From DSXH01 sp964532065 (GTDB lineage: Bacteria > Bacteroidota > Ignavibacteria > Ignavibacteriales > Melioribacteraceae), in NCBI GenBank assembly GCA_964532065.1, contig CAZHHG010000058.1:1-18058 (forward strand): a DNA stretch of 18,058 bases. Reading direction: 5' to 3'. Of this stretch, positions 8,006 to 15,442 are shown in pieces. The number at the start of each line of letters is the position of its first letter. The first letter of the stretch is position 1. Below the pieces are notes generated by a model, which searched no databases, was not told where the DNA came from, and saw only the letters and a list, made by a program, of their open reading frames with translations. The translations under genes and the position numbers were made by a program.

Positions 8006-8218
8006 TTGTTTAATAACTGTTCTATCGAAAGCGGAAGAATTTTAAAATTCACCCGAAATATCCATTTAGAATGCCGGGTTTATCGTGTTCTAAAGAGAGT
8101 ACAGTTCAATTCAGTTTTATATACAACTCCCCTTATAACAATGTAAAATCCCTCTCTATTCCCACGCTTAGTATGGCATTTGATTTGATAATATCAGATT
8201 ATAACAAAGGGGGAAAAG

Positions 8219-8947
8219 ATGAAAAAATACATTTTACTAATAACAATCCTGCCGCTGATTCTAATAGGTACCGGGTGTTCGGCTCAGAATATTTTTAAAG
8301 CAGAACCGATTGATGAAAAGGAAGTTTATAATGGTAGAAAAATTGTTACGAAAGAGATGGGCGATATTGTTGTATCAGTTGAATTCGATGGCCAGTCCGA
8401 AAACGATTTCGTTTACTACGTAGAAATATTGAACCGTTCCGGTGAGATTATTTCTGTTAATCCTGCCAAAATTTTTGCCAAAGCTGTTGACCGGGATCTG
8501 TCTGAAACCGACGAATTTTTCGGAACGATGCGCGCAGCCGATCCGGAAAGAGAATTAATGCAGATAAACCGTGAGAAAGAGGGCCGAAAGACTATTCACA
8601 CGGTTGCTACCGGACTGAATGCAGCGTTCGCCCTTCTGAGCATAATAGGAAATCTATCCGACGACGATACACGAAACGACGGAGCAAAAGTTGTACACGA
8701 TGTTTTTGTATGGGCCGATAATCAGACGCGCGAAGAGATCGATTACAGCGAATCGATGAAATATCTGGAATCACAAAGAAAATTCTGGAAGAATGAAGTA
8801 ATGAGAAAGACAGAGCTAAGGCCCGACGATTCGGTAGGCGGACTAGTATTCATTCCGTTCAATCCGGAAATTAAATTTCTGCGTTTAACCGTACCTGTAG
8901 GCGATCTGGAATTCGATTTTTATTTCAAACAGATCCGGATTGATTAA
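8219..8947 (+). CDS. Putative lipoprotein of unknown function
   Basis: A 242-residue protein that I cannot assign to a family. The N-terminus is a lipoprotein-like signal: MKKYILLITILPLILIGTG followed by C20; the lipobox (G-T-G-C) is atypical at -3 but acceptable. The first third of the mature chain looks like a beta-sandwich (DFVYYVEILNRSGEIISVNPAKIF). A hydrophobic VATGLNAAFALLSIIGNL stretch and a charged helical part (DYSESMKYLESQRKFWKNEVMRK) follow, and the C-terminus returns to strands (FLRLTVPVGDLEFDFYF). An AAAGGGGG ribosome binding site precedes the ATG. A strong hairpin terminator follows the stop. It is probably anchored to the periplasmic face of a membrane. It lies immediately after the duplicated segment. 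Confidence 0.78.
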   Translation: MKKYILLITILPLILIGTGCSAQNIFKAEPIDEKEVYNGRKIVTKEMGDIVVSVEFDGQSENDFVYYVEILNRSGEIISVNPAKIFAKAVDRDLSETDEFFGTMRAADPERELMQINREKEGRKTIHTVATGLNAAFALLSIIGNLSDDDTRNDGAKVVHDVFVWADNQTREEIDYSESMKYLESQRKFWKNEVMRKTELRPDDSVGGLVFIPFNPEIKFLRLTVPVGDLEFDFYFKQIRID

Positions 8948-8957
8948 AACCAAATTG

Positions 8958-8986
8958 ATTCCTGCCGGTTGTTCGCCGGCAGGAAT
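8958..8986 (+). terminator. Strong hairpin terminator after the lipoprotein gene
   Basis: ATTCCTGCCGG and CCGGCAGGAAT form a perfect 11-base stem with a seven-base loop, ten bases after the stop, followed by TCTTCAATT. Confidence 0.8.
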
Positions 8987-9025
8987 TCTTCAATTAAAGA
9001 ATCATGCCTCTAAAGACTTCTTTTA

Positions 9026-9056
9026 TTGCACGCTTATAAATTCCTTTATAAGTTTA
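9026..9056 (+). promoter_or_regulatory. Candidate promoter with embedded operator-like palindrome
   Basis: A TTG at 9026-9028 and a TAAGTTTA at 9049-9056 (seven of eight to TAnnTTTG) are 20 bases apart, close to the spacing of a Bacteroidota -33/-7 promoter. Between and partly over them lies a perfect inverted repeat, CTTATAAA-TTCC-TTTATAAG (9033-9052). The start codon at 9079 would give a leader of about 16 bases. Confidence 0.4.
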
Positions 9057-9078
9057 CCGGGAAAAAATTACTGATTCG

Positions 9079-9942
9079 ATGAAAACTATTCTTCTACTTT
9101 TAACAATAACCGCCGGAATCCTTTTTCCATACGGACACGAATACACGTTCTTTATCCGGTATCTGCTTATGGTAATGCTTTTCTTCTCATTCCTTGATAT
9201 AAAAGCCAGCCGGGATATAATCACCAGGAAACATTTTATAATTCTTTTCACAATAATTTTTTCCGCAACGCTGATATATTTTATTATAAGGCCATTCAGT
9301 GATGAACTTGCCCAAACGGCATTCATAACCGCGATTGCGCCGACAGCCATTGCTGCGCCGGTTATCACAAGTTTGAAAAGAAAAAAAGTTGAGTTTGTTG
9401 CTTTCTCTTTAATACTGAACAATTTTTCTGTTGCAATCTTAATCCCTTTCATTCTTCCCGTTATATTGCAGAGTCATGCTGAGATCTCCATTCTCGATAT
9501 ACTCTTTCCCGTACTTATCACATTTTCTATTCCTCTTTTTGCCGCTCAGATTCTAAAATTTACTTCACAAAGGGTCTGGAAAAAACTTACTGAGTGGAAG
9601 GATGTTTCGTTCTATATACTGATCGTGAATATTTACATTGCGACATCCGACGCTTCAAATTATATCCGAAGCGAATTCTCGTCGAACATTGACATTGTAC
9701 TTATGATAGCGGCCTCTTCGGCATTTCTGTGTGTTTTTTTCTTCGGACTCGGCTGGCTGATTGGTGGTAAGGAGTTGCGCCATGAAGCGAGTCAATCTCT
9801 GGGTCAAAAGAATAATGCGTTTACGATCTGGCTTTCACTTACATTTATGAATCCCGTTTCAGCTATCGGTCCTGTTTTTTATGTGTTCTTTCAGAATCTC
9901 TACATTTCATACGAACTACACAAACACAGGGACCTGATTTAA
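9079..9942 (+). CDS. BASS (bile acid:sodium symporter-like) family transporter
   Basis: A 287-residue protein, nearly all hydrophobic, with eight to ten predicted helices and no separate signal peptide. The clearest family signal is near the C-terminus: SLGQKNNAFTIWLSLTFMNPVSAIGPVFYVFFQNLYIS, which follows the GQKNtaL...NP...GPVFY...N pattern of SBF/BASS proteins. An earlier TAFITAIAPTAIAAPVITSL stretch matches the first family core repeat. Members carry organic anions with sodium; the substrate here cannot be read. The first ATG is used although no good Shine-Dalgarno is visible, which fits a short leader. It stands alone between the lipoprotein terminator and the next gene's own promoter. 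Confidence 0.75.
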   Translation: MKTILLLLTITAGILFPYGHEYTFFIRYLLMVMLFFSFLDIKASRDIITRKHFIILFTIIFSATLIYFIIRPFSDELAQTAFITAIAPTAIAAPVITSLKRKKVEFVAFSLILNNFSVAILIPFILPVILQSHAEISILDILFPVLITFSIPLFAAQILKFTSQRVWKKLTEWKDVSFYILIVNIYIATSDASNYIRSEFSSNIDIVLMIAASSAFLCVFFFGLGWLIGGKELRHEASQSLGQKNNAFTIWLSLTFMNPVSAIGPVFYVFFQNLYISYELHKHRDLI

Positions 9943-9989
9943 TATTGAACCGGAAATTCAATTAAGATTTTAAAAATAAAATTTCTAAA

Positions 9990-10019
9990 TTGACAAAGAA
10001 TCCAATTTTTATATATTTG
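9990..10019 (+). promoter_or_regulatory. Bacteroidota-type promoter for the 10058 barrel gene
   Basis: TTGACA at 9990-9995 is followed by TATATTTG at 10012-10019, an exact TAnnTTTG with 19 bases between the TTG and the -7 box. The same bases also fit a sigma70 promoter (TTGACA-16-TATATT). The leader to the ATG is about 30 bases and contains a GAGAGGG ribosome binding site. Confidence 0.6.
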
Positions 10020-10057
10020 TAACGCTTTATTAACTTTCACAAAAGAGAGGGCGCATA

Positions 10058-10711
10058 ATGAAAAAATTACTTGTTTATTCTTTCCTGTTTATTGCAACAT
10101 TAATTAATGCCCAGAGCGGATTAGGGCTTAATGTTAATGCCGGAATTGCATCTCCCGGCGGAGATTTTGGCGATGTTTATAATATGGGATTCGGCGGAAA
10201 TGCGGGATTAACATACGATCTGAACGAATCAATACAGTTATCGGCATCTGCGGGTTATTACACATTCGCATTCAACAACGAGTTTTATAGCGATCTTTTA
10301 AAGGAAGCTGGCTTCAATATTACCGTAGATGTTGACGCCCCGATTTCAATTATACCTCTGATGGTTGGCGGAAAATATTTCTTCTCGGTTTCAGATTTTA
10401 AACCATATGTCAGCGCAATTGTTGGACTTCATATAATCAGCGTTTCGGGAAACTCTGTTAACCTGGGAGGAACAAACTTCGATATCAGTCAATCAGCCAC
10501 TGAAACAAAAGGTGCCTGGGGTATTGGTGTCGGATTTTTATATAAAGTTGCACCGAAGATTTTTTTGAATCTTGATGCTAAAATGAACGGAAATGCTGCT
10601 GAAGTAGGAACAAGCACTTCATTCCAGACCGGAAACACAACTGTTGAAACCACATCTTCATCTACAACCACATTCATTACAGTATCTGCGGGTGTTCAGA
10701 TAGAATTATAA
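10058..10711 (+). CDS. Small outer-membrane beta-barrel protein
   Basis: A 217-residue protein with a signal peptide (MKKLLVYSFLFIATLINA|QSG). The mature chain is made of alternating glycine- and aromatic-rich strands (LNVNAGIASPGGDFGDVYNMGFGGNAGLTYD, SIQLSASAGYYTFAF, FKPYVSAIVGLHII, GAWGIGVGFLYKV, KIFLNLDAKMNG), the pattern of eight-stranded porin/OmpA-like outer-membrane barrels. It ends in a strand FITVSAGVQIEL. A serine/threonine-rich stretch before that strand (TTVETTSSSTTT) is probably an extracellular or periplasmic loop. It has its own promoter and a hairpin terminator, so it is probably a single-gene unit. The specific role (adhesion, structural, uptake) cannot be told. Confidence 0.8.
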   Translation: MKKLLVYSFLFIATLINAQSGLGLNVNAGIASPGGDFGDVYNMGFGGNAGLTYDLNESIQLSASAGYYTFAFNNEFYSDLLKEAGFNITVDVDAPISIIPLMVGGKYFFSVSDFKPYVSAIVGLHIISVSGNSVNLGGTNFDISQSATETKGAWGIGVGFLYKVAPKIFLNLDAKMNGNAAEVGTSTSFQTGNTTVETTSSSTTTFITVSAGVQIEL

Positions 10712-10720
10712 TTCATCAAT

Positions 10721-10746
10721 CCGGTCCGGAGATTTTTCCGGACCGG
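10721..10746 (+). terminator. Hairpin terminator after the barrel gene
   Basis: CCGGTCCGG and CCGGACCGG form a perfect nine-base stem with an eight-base AT-rich loop, ten bases after the stop. There is no T-run after it, so termination strength is uncertain. Confidence 0.6.
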
Positions 10747-10891
10747 AACCTCTTCTAAAATAATTTTCCTCTGAAGCAACCTTTCACCCAAAATCTGCGT
10801 CATAAGACTGTTAATTTTTTTATCGGATGTTAAATCTGTTTTTATTAACTTATTTGTGTCTCACACAAAAATGAAAGGGGCGAGGGGACAA

Positions 10892-11872
10892 ATGAATAAA
10901 TTCTTTAAATTTCTTGCATACATTCTTGGGGGAGTGTTTGTACTTGTAGTTGCATTTCTAATCTATTTTAACTCATCATATCCAAATGTTGATCCGCCGT
11001 CGAATGAAAAGGTTGAAATAACCCCGGCGAGAATTGCAAGAGGTGAATACCTTGCTAAACACGTGGCTGTCTGTATGGATTGCCATTCCTCCCGCGACTG
11101 GACTAAATTTTCCGGCCCTCCCAAATTAGAAACATGGGGAATGGGAGGCGATAAGTTCAGTGAAGAGATCGGGTTCCCGGGAACTCTTTATTCAAAAAAT
11201 ATTACTCCCGCAGCGTTGAAAAATTGGTCCGACGGAGAACTTATCCGTGCGATCACATGCGGCGTAAACAAAGACGGCAACGCATTCTTTCCACTGATGC
11301 CCTATTTAAACTATAATAAAATGACAAGAGAGGATCTCTATTCAATTGTTGCATACATCCGTTCTCTCAAACCGGTTGATAACGAAGTGCCTGAAGGGAG
11401 TCTCGACTTCCCTCTCAATTTCATCGTAAAAACGATTCCGCCTAAATCATTTAATCCTTCTCCGGAGCCGGACAGAAACGATCGGCTTAAATACGGAGAG
11501 TATGTAACAAGAATGGCTGCCTGTTTTGATTGTCATACTCAATCAGTAAAAGGCGAATACATAATGGAGAAAGCATTTGCCGGTGGAGCGGAATTTAACT
11601 TCCCGGGCGGCGTTGTTCAAAGCGCTAATTTAACTCCGGATAAAAACACCGGACTTGGAAACTGGACGAAAGAACAATTCATAGCAAGATTTAAAGCTAT
11701 GGATCCGGACAGCAACCAGATTCAATCGGTTAACATGACGGATTACAACACAGCAATGCCTTGGACAATGTATGCCGGCATGACCGAAGAAGACCTCGGT
11801 GCTATTTACGATTACCTCTATTCTCTCAAGCCGATTTATAACTCAGTTACAAAATGGACTCCTAAAAAGTAA
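10892..11872 (+). CDS. Membrane-anchored dihaem cytochrome c
   Basis: A 326-residue protein with two class-I-type cytochrome c domains. An N-terminal uncleaved helix (FLAYILGGVFVLVVAFLIYF) anchors it. The haem sites are C61-M-D-C64-H65 and C211-F-D-C214-H215; each is preceded by a RGEYLAKHVAVCMDCH / YGEYVTRMAACFDCH pattern and followed by a candidate axial methionine (in FPLMPYL and in TAMPWTM). The domains resemble the cytochrome subunits of membrane alcohol/aldehyde dehydrogenases, but no dehydrogenase gene is adjacent. It should carry electrons on the periplasmic side of the inner membrane. I chose the ATG at 10892 because of the AGGGGA just upstream; the GTG at 10856 has no ribosome binding site and would put twelve odd residues before the anchor. 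Confidence 0.88.
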   Translation: MNKFFKFLAYILGGVFVLVVAFLIYFNSSYPNVDPPSNEKVEITPARIARGEYLAKHVAVCMDCHSSRDWTKFSGPPKLETWGMGGDKFSEEIGFPGTLYSKNITPAALKNWSDGELIRAITCGVNKDGNAFFPLMPYLNYNKMTREDLYSIVAYIRSLKPVDNEVPEGSLDFPLNFIVKTIPPKSFNPSPEPDRNDRLKYGEYVTRMAACFDCHTQSVKGEYIMEKAFAGGAEFNFPGGVVQSANLTPDKNTGLGNWTKEQFIARFKAMDPDSNQIQSVNMTDYNTAMPWTMYAGMTEEDLGAIYDYLYSLKPIYNSVTKWTPKK

Positions 11873-11880
11873 AATTTGCG

Positions 11881-11903
11881 GGTGCAGACAATCCGTCTGC
11901 ACC
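11881..11903 (+). terminator. Hairpin terminator after the cytochrome gene
   Basis: GGTGCAGAC and GTCTGCACC form a perfect nine-base stem with a five-base loop, eight bases after the stop, followed shortly by TTTTTC. It separates the cytochrome from the permease and rules out the long TTG frame start at 11876 for the latter. Confidence 0.75.
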
Positions 11904-11959
11904 AACATTTTTCTCAAATTTATTTTAGATTGCCATTCAAAATTCCCGGATCTGATCAA

Positions 11960-12715
11960 TTGAATGATATTATCGCATCACTCATACTATTTGTCATCGG
12001 TGCTATTGCCGCGGTTATAAACGTAAATGCCGGCGGTGGTTCATCTCTTACACTTCCAGCATTGATATTTTTAGGACTCGATTCAGCAGCTGCAAACGGA
12101 ACGAACAGAATTGCCATCCTTATGCAGAATGTAAGTTCAATTTATACTTTCAAGAAGGCGCAGTACGAACAGTTCAACCTAAGCATGAAACTCTCGCTTA
12201 TCACTCTTCCCGGAGCTGTTCTTGGCGCCCTCGTTGCCATTAAGATAAGCGATGAATTGTTCAATACCATTCTCGGAATTATTATGATAGCAATTACTTT
12301 AACTATGATCTTTCCGGCATCAAGATCAAAAAAGAATGACGATACCGAGAATAAAAAAATTACAATGCCCCTTTTTCTTACATTTGTTCTGGTCGGTTTC
12401 TACGGCGGATTCATTCAGATCGGAATCGGTTTTATTCTGATGGCAATACTCAACAAGATGATGCACTTCAGTCTTATCTATGTAAACATGCACAAAGTCT
12501 TTATCGTATTCATTCTTACAATTCCAGCCCTTCTCATATTTATAATTTCGGGGAATGTTAACTGGTATTGGGGTTTAAGCCTGGGACTCGGGAATGCTCT
12601 CGGCGGATGGTGGGGAACAAAACACTCTATTAAAAAAGGGGATACGTTTATTAAGGCCGTTCTTTCTGTCGCAATACTTATAATGGCGCTTAAACTTATG
12701 AAAATAATCCCGTAG
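11960..12715 (+). CDS. TauE/SafE family permease
   Basis: About 251 residues with seven to eight helices in two repeats. The first repeat begins IIASLILFVIGAIAAVINVNAGGGSSLTLPALIFLGLDSAAANGTNRIAI, where the glycine-rich turn, the conserved leucine-proline and the N-x-T-x-R segment are typical of TauE/SafE proteins. The second begins LVGFYGGFIQIGIGFILMAIL. Members export or import small anions such as sulfite, sulfonates or sulfoacetate; the substrate here is not known. The start is taken as the TTG at 11960, which has a GGA upstream and places the first helix at the N-terminus; an upstream TTG at 11876 lies at a terminator hairpin. The start remains uncertain. The 3' end comes within eight bases of the convergent MgtC-like gene. 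Confidence 0.82.
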   Translation: MNDIIASLILFVIGAIAAVINVNAGGGSSLTLPALIFLGLDSAAANGTNRIAILMQNVSSIYTFKKAQYEQFNLSMKLSLITLPGAVLGALVAIKISDELFNTILGIIMIAITLTMIFPASRSKKNDDTENKKITMPLFLTFVLVGFYGGFIQIGIGFILMAILNKMMHFSLIYVNMHKVFIVFILTIPALLIFIISGNVNWYWGLSLGLGNALGGWWGTKHSIKKGDTFIKAVLSVAILIMALKLMKIIP

Positions 12716-12723
12716 GTTTTCGG

Positions 12724-13980
12724 TCAGACCAGAAGTGTAACCGCGATAACCGGGATATGAATTAAAGCAAAGACGCCGAATCTTATAAAAGTTTCTCTCC
12801 TTACATCTTCCGCGAGATATCCGAAATAAGCGCCTTTCATAATTGTGTTGCTCAAAATTGAAATCAGAATTCCGGAAGCTATTATTCCCGTCGCAAATCC
12901 CGGTGAATTAACCAGAGACAGAACAAATGGGCTTACGTCGGTAACACCGACAAGAATTGAAAGCGAAAGAATTCCGGATTGACCGAAATATTCTTTTACC
13001 AGTCCGGTAATAAATGATAAAGCAACGAAGAGAACTGCAAATATAAACGCCGGCCTTATTTCGAACGGGTTCTGAAGCTTCTCCGACTCATCAAGTTTAG
13101 AAACCTTATGTTTTTTTGTCGGGAAATTAAATAGCGATATAGCAAATCCGGTTCCGCTCAGAAATATCATCTGCCACCATAGAGAGTAAACTATGGGCGG
13201 ATTAATAATATAGATGAGAACCAGAAGCCGCAGGTACATTACGCTCGATGCAACCAGAACTCCCTGAAGCGCATTTTTCGAAATCTGGTTGTTCTGCTGA
13301 GTCATCCTTCCGTATGCAATAGAAACAGCTGTGCTTGATACTATTCCGCTTACAAGTCCCGATACCCAGAACCCGACTTTCTCTCCAAGCCGCTTAGATA
13401 AAATATACCCTGCGAATCCGATCGTTGAAACGAGTATTACTATCTGCCAGACCTTCGACGGATTCACCCTGAATTGTGTATACTCCTCGTTCGGAAGTAC
13501 GGGAAGAATAATAAGCGTGACAAGTAAAAACTTAAGTACCGCGAGAAATTCAACCCGATCGAGTTTTTCTACAAAATCCTCCAGACGGGCTTTCTCAGAA
13601 AGGAGCATCGTATTGATTATACCGAGTGACATCGAAGCCCAGATATCTACTAACATAGCAAGCGCACCGACTATGAAAGTAAGAAGCGCAGAGAGTTCCG
13701 TTGTAACTCCGGGCTGATCGTACTGAAATTTTGAGAAGTATGAAATTGCAGTAAGTGCCGCAAGCGCAATTAGACCGATCGGCAATATCGATTTCTCTCC
13801 CATTGTAAAGAGCCACGCGCACCCGAATCCGAATAAACTGATTATCGGGTAAGTCCGGATTCCGCCGAATAAAACTTTCTTGTGCTTGCTTTGCGACGAC
13901 TCGCGTTCAAGCCCTACAAGAAATCCGAGCGCAAGGGCAACCACAAGTCTTAACTGTACGGTCCACTCAATTGCTTCCAT
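12724..13980 (-). CDS. MgtC/SapB-DUF4010 membrane protein
   Basis: A 418-residue protein with about twelve predicted helices. The N-terminal third is an MgtC/SapB domain: LRLVVALALGFLVGLERE, then GGIRTYPIISLFGFGCAWL, a conserved arginine-threonine pair, and TELSALLTFIVGAL. The rest corresponds to DUF4010 (GFWVSGLVSGIVSSTAVSIAYG; LSLSILVGVTDVSPFVLSLV). The fused architecture and length are usual for this family. MgtC relatives affect magnesium homeostasis and survival in host cells in pathogens; the role of the long fused forms is not established. I prefer the ATG at 13980, which has GGGGAG directly upstream, over the TTG at 13998, although the spacing is short. It is convergent with the TauE-like gene, eight bases apart. 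Confidence 0.85.
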   Translation of the reverse strand: MEAIEWTVQLRLVVALALGFLVGLERESSQSKHKKVLFGGIRTYPIISLFGFGCAWLFTMGEKSILPIGLIALAALTAISYFSKFQYDQPGVTTELSALLTFIVGALAMLVDIWASMSLGIINTMLLSEKARLEDFVEKLDRVEFLAVLKFLLVTLIILPVLPNEEYTQFRVNPSKVWQIVILVSTIGFAGYILSKRLGEKVGFWVSGLVSGIVSSTAVSIAYGRMTQQNNQISKNALQGVLVASSVMYLRLLVLIYIINPPIVYSLWWQMIFLSGTGFAISLFNFPTKKHKVSKLDESEKLQNPFEIRPAFIFAVLFVALSFITGLVKEYFGQSGILSLSILVGVTDVSPFVLSLVNSPGFATGIIASGILISILSNTIMKGAYFGYLAEDVRRETFIRFGVFALIHIPVIAVTLLV

Positions 13981-14279
13981 CTCTCCCCGTTTATACAAAG
14001 TTGAAAAACCATTCTCAATTTGCGTAAAATTTTTTGAAGAATAAACAGAGAATGATTAGACAGGTTTTGTCCGGCTTTCTTCCTATTAATGATTTTTTTT
14101 ATAGATTTACCATTAGAATTTTTGATGACTTATTAAAACCATCTTACAACATATCACAACAGCTGCTCTCATTGCATAGCTGCTTATCCTTTAGAGAATC
14201 TCTCCGCGGGATAAGTGTGTTCCTGAAACACTAGAGCTTTTTTAAATAATAATAACGAACTTTATAGTGAGAGGATACA

Positions 14280-15353
14280 ATGATAAACCTGAGTTCATTA
14301 GGATGGAATGAATTCTTTAATAATTCATTTAAGAATTTTGATAACAATATTTATAAATGCGGACGGATCTCGGCTGAAAACAAAACTAATTATTTAGTAC
14401 TGACTGAATCCGGTGAGATTACCGGAGAAGTTTCCGGTAAATATCTCTTCGAATCTGAAAGGCAAAGCGATTTACCGAAAGTTGGCGACTGGGTTGTAAT
14501 AACACTTTTCAATAATAATGAGTTGGCTGTTATTCATCAGACACTTCCAAGAAGAACAAAAATATCCCGCAAAAGCGCGGAGAGGAAAACAGACGAACAG
14601 ATAATAGCGGCAAATGTTGACACCGCTTTTATTGTTCAATCGCTTGACGACAACTTTAACATAAACCGCCTGGAAAGATATCTTTCCGTTGTATATCAGG
14701 GCGGTGTAAAACCTGTGGTGGTTCTGAATAAAACAGATCTGTGCGGCGATGTGAAAGAAAAAGTTAATCTGGTAAAAGAAAGGACGGGAATTGAAAATCC
14801 GGTTTCGGTAAGCGCGCTCAACCGCGAAGGTCTGGATGAAATAATAAAATTGATTGAACCGGGATCGACAATTGTTATTATCGGTTCATCGGGAGTGGGG
14901 AAATCAACGCTTATCAATGCGCTGCTTGGATACGACCGCTTCGCAACGAATGAAGTGCGGGAACAGGATTCGAGAGGAAAGCATACAACAACACGCCGCG
15001 AAATGGTTCTTCTGCCTTCGGGCGGAATACTGATCGATACGCCCGGTATGAGAGAGCTCGGGCTCTGGAATGCTGATAATGGTTTGGCTCAAACTTTTTC
15101 GGAGTTCGATGAGTTCGCCGGATCGTGCAAATATTCCGACTGCACTCATACACACGAAGCCGGATGCGCGGTTCTGAACGCTCTCGAAAAAGGAATGATT
15201 CCTACAGAGAGATATGATAATTATATTAAGCTCCGTAAGGAATTGAGATATCTGGAATCGAAACAGAACATCTCTGCACAGATAGAAGAGAAAAGAAAAT
15301 GGAAGATAATTCACAAGGAGCTGAAGAATTTCAACAAGAAAAATAAACAATGA
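14280..15353 (+). CDS. rsgA: Ribosome small subunit-dependent GTPase A
   Basis: A 357-residue protein with the circularly permuted GTPase order of RsgA/YjeQ: an N-terminal OB-fold region (about 25-100), then G4 NKTD at 150-153, G1 GSSGVGKST at 202-210 and G3 DTPG at 253-256. A zinc knuckle follows, C283-x4-C288-x-H290-x5-C296, and a basic helical tail. RsgA binds the 30S subunit late in maturation, helps release assembly factors and hydrolyses GTP when bound. A GAGAGG sequence precedes the ATG. The 281 bases upstream (13999-14279) show no gene and must contain its promoter. The N-terminus is somewhat long but otherwise ordinary. It is the first of three plus-strand genes that need not be one operon. 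Confidence 0.96.
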   Translation: MINLSSLGWNEFFNNSFKNFDNNIYKCGRISAENKTNYLVLTESGEITGEVSGKYLFESERQSDLPKVGDWVVITLFNNNELAVIHQTLPRRTKISRKSAERKTDEQIIAANVDTAFIVQSLDDNFNINRLERYLSVVYQGGVKPVVVLNKTDLCGDVKEKVNLVKERTGIENPVSVSALNREGLDEIIKLIEPGSTIVIIGSSGVGKSTLINALLGYDRFATNEVREQDSRGKHTTTRREMVLLPSGGILIDTPGMRELGLWNADNGLAQTFSEFDEFAGSCKYSDCTHTHEAGCAVLNALEKGMIPTERYDNYIKLRKELRYLESKQNISAQIEEKRKWKIIHKELKNFNKKNKQ

Positions 15354-15390
15354 TGAAAAAAGGATTTAATACTGTTAAAATGTCTGCTTG

Positions 15391-15409
15391 ATAATTATAA
15401 TTATGTTTG
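15391..15409 (+). promoter_or_regulatory. Palindrome and candidate -7 box upstream of the ORF6N gene
   Basis: ATAATTATAATTAT (15391-15404) is a perfect 14-base palindrome. Its last bases overlap TATGTTTG (15402-15409), an exact TAnnTTTG -7 box. A convincing -33 TTG is not seen. A second palindrome, TTGCCGGCAA, follows at 15415-15424. Transcription starting near 15416 would leave a leader of about 27 bases to the ATG at 15443. Confidence 0.4.
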
Positions 15410-15442
15410 GCAATTTGCCGGCAATTAACGGGGGGATTGGAA

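Larger units (their letters stand above)
7913..8127 (+). repeat. Diverged tandem duplication, copy 2
   Basis: Second copy of 6702-6913. It holds the pseudogene tail, a matching hairpin and a downstream block that ends 92 bases before the lipoprotein gene. The two copies have nearly equal length (212 and 215 bases), so they arose by duplication and then diverged mainly by base changes. Confidence 0.7.
7628..8218. other. Gene-poor region with decayed duplicate
   Basis: No intact gene is visible in these 591 bases. The left half is very AT-rich and holds an AAAGGAG followed by an ATG at 7758 that runs straight into a stop (ATG AAT TAA), plus a TGAATTAAT inverted/direct repeat at 7759-7784. The right half is the second copy of the 6702-6913 segment. 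The last 90 bases should carry the promoter and the GGGGG-type ribosome binding site of the lipoprotein gene at 8219. Confidence 0.65.

Noticed and set aside
8071..8298. 75-codon plus-strand frame overlapping the start of the lipoprotein gene
   Set aside because: It runs out of frame into the lipoprotein signal peptide region, has no ribosome binding site, and its upstream part lies in the duplicated non-coding segment.
9054..9452. 132-codon minus-strand frame opposite the BASS-like gene
   Set aside because: Antisense to a hydrophobic transporter gene, which commonly yields such frames; no ribosome binding site or domain.
9944..9962. ATTGAA/TTCAAT hairpin after the BASS-like gene as a terminator
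   Set aside because: Only six AT-rich base pairs with a seven-base loop and no T-run; too weak to call.
14034..14234. 66-codon plus-strand frame upstream of rsgA
   Set aside because: TTG start without a ribosome binding site, no recognisable domain, and located in what must be the rsgA promoter region.
14904..15350. 148-codon minus-strand frame opposite rsgA
   Set aside because: It lies wholly antisense to the conserved G1, G3 and zinc-knuckle segments of rsgA and has no family features; it is a shadow.
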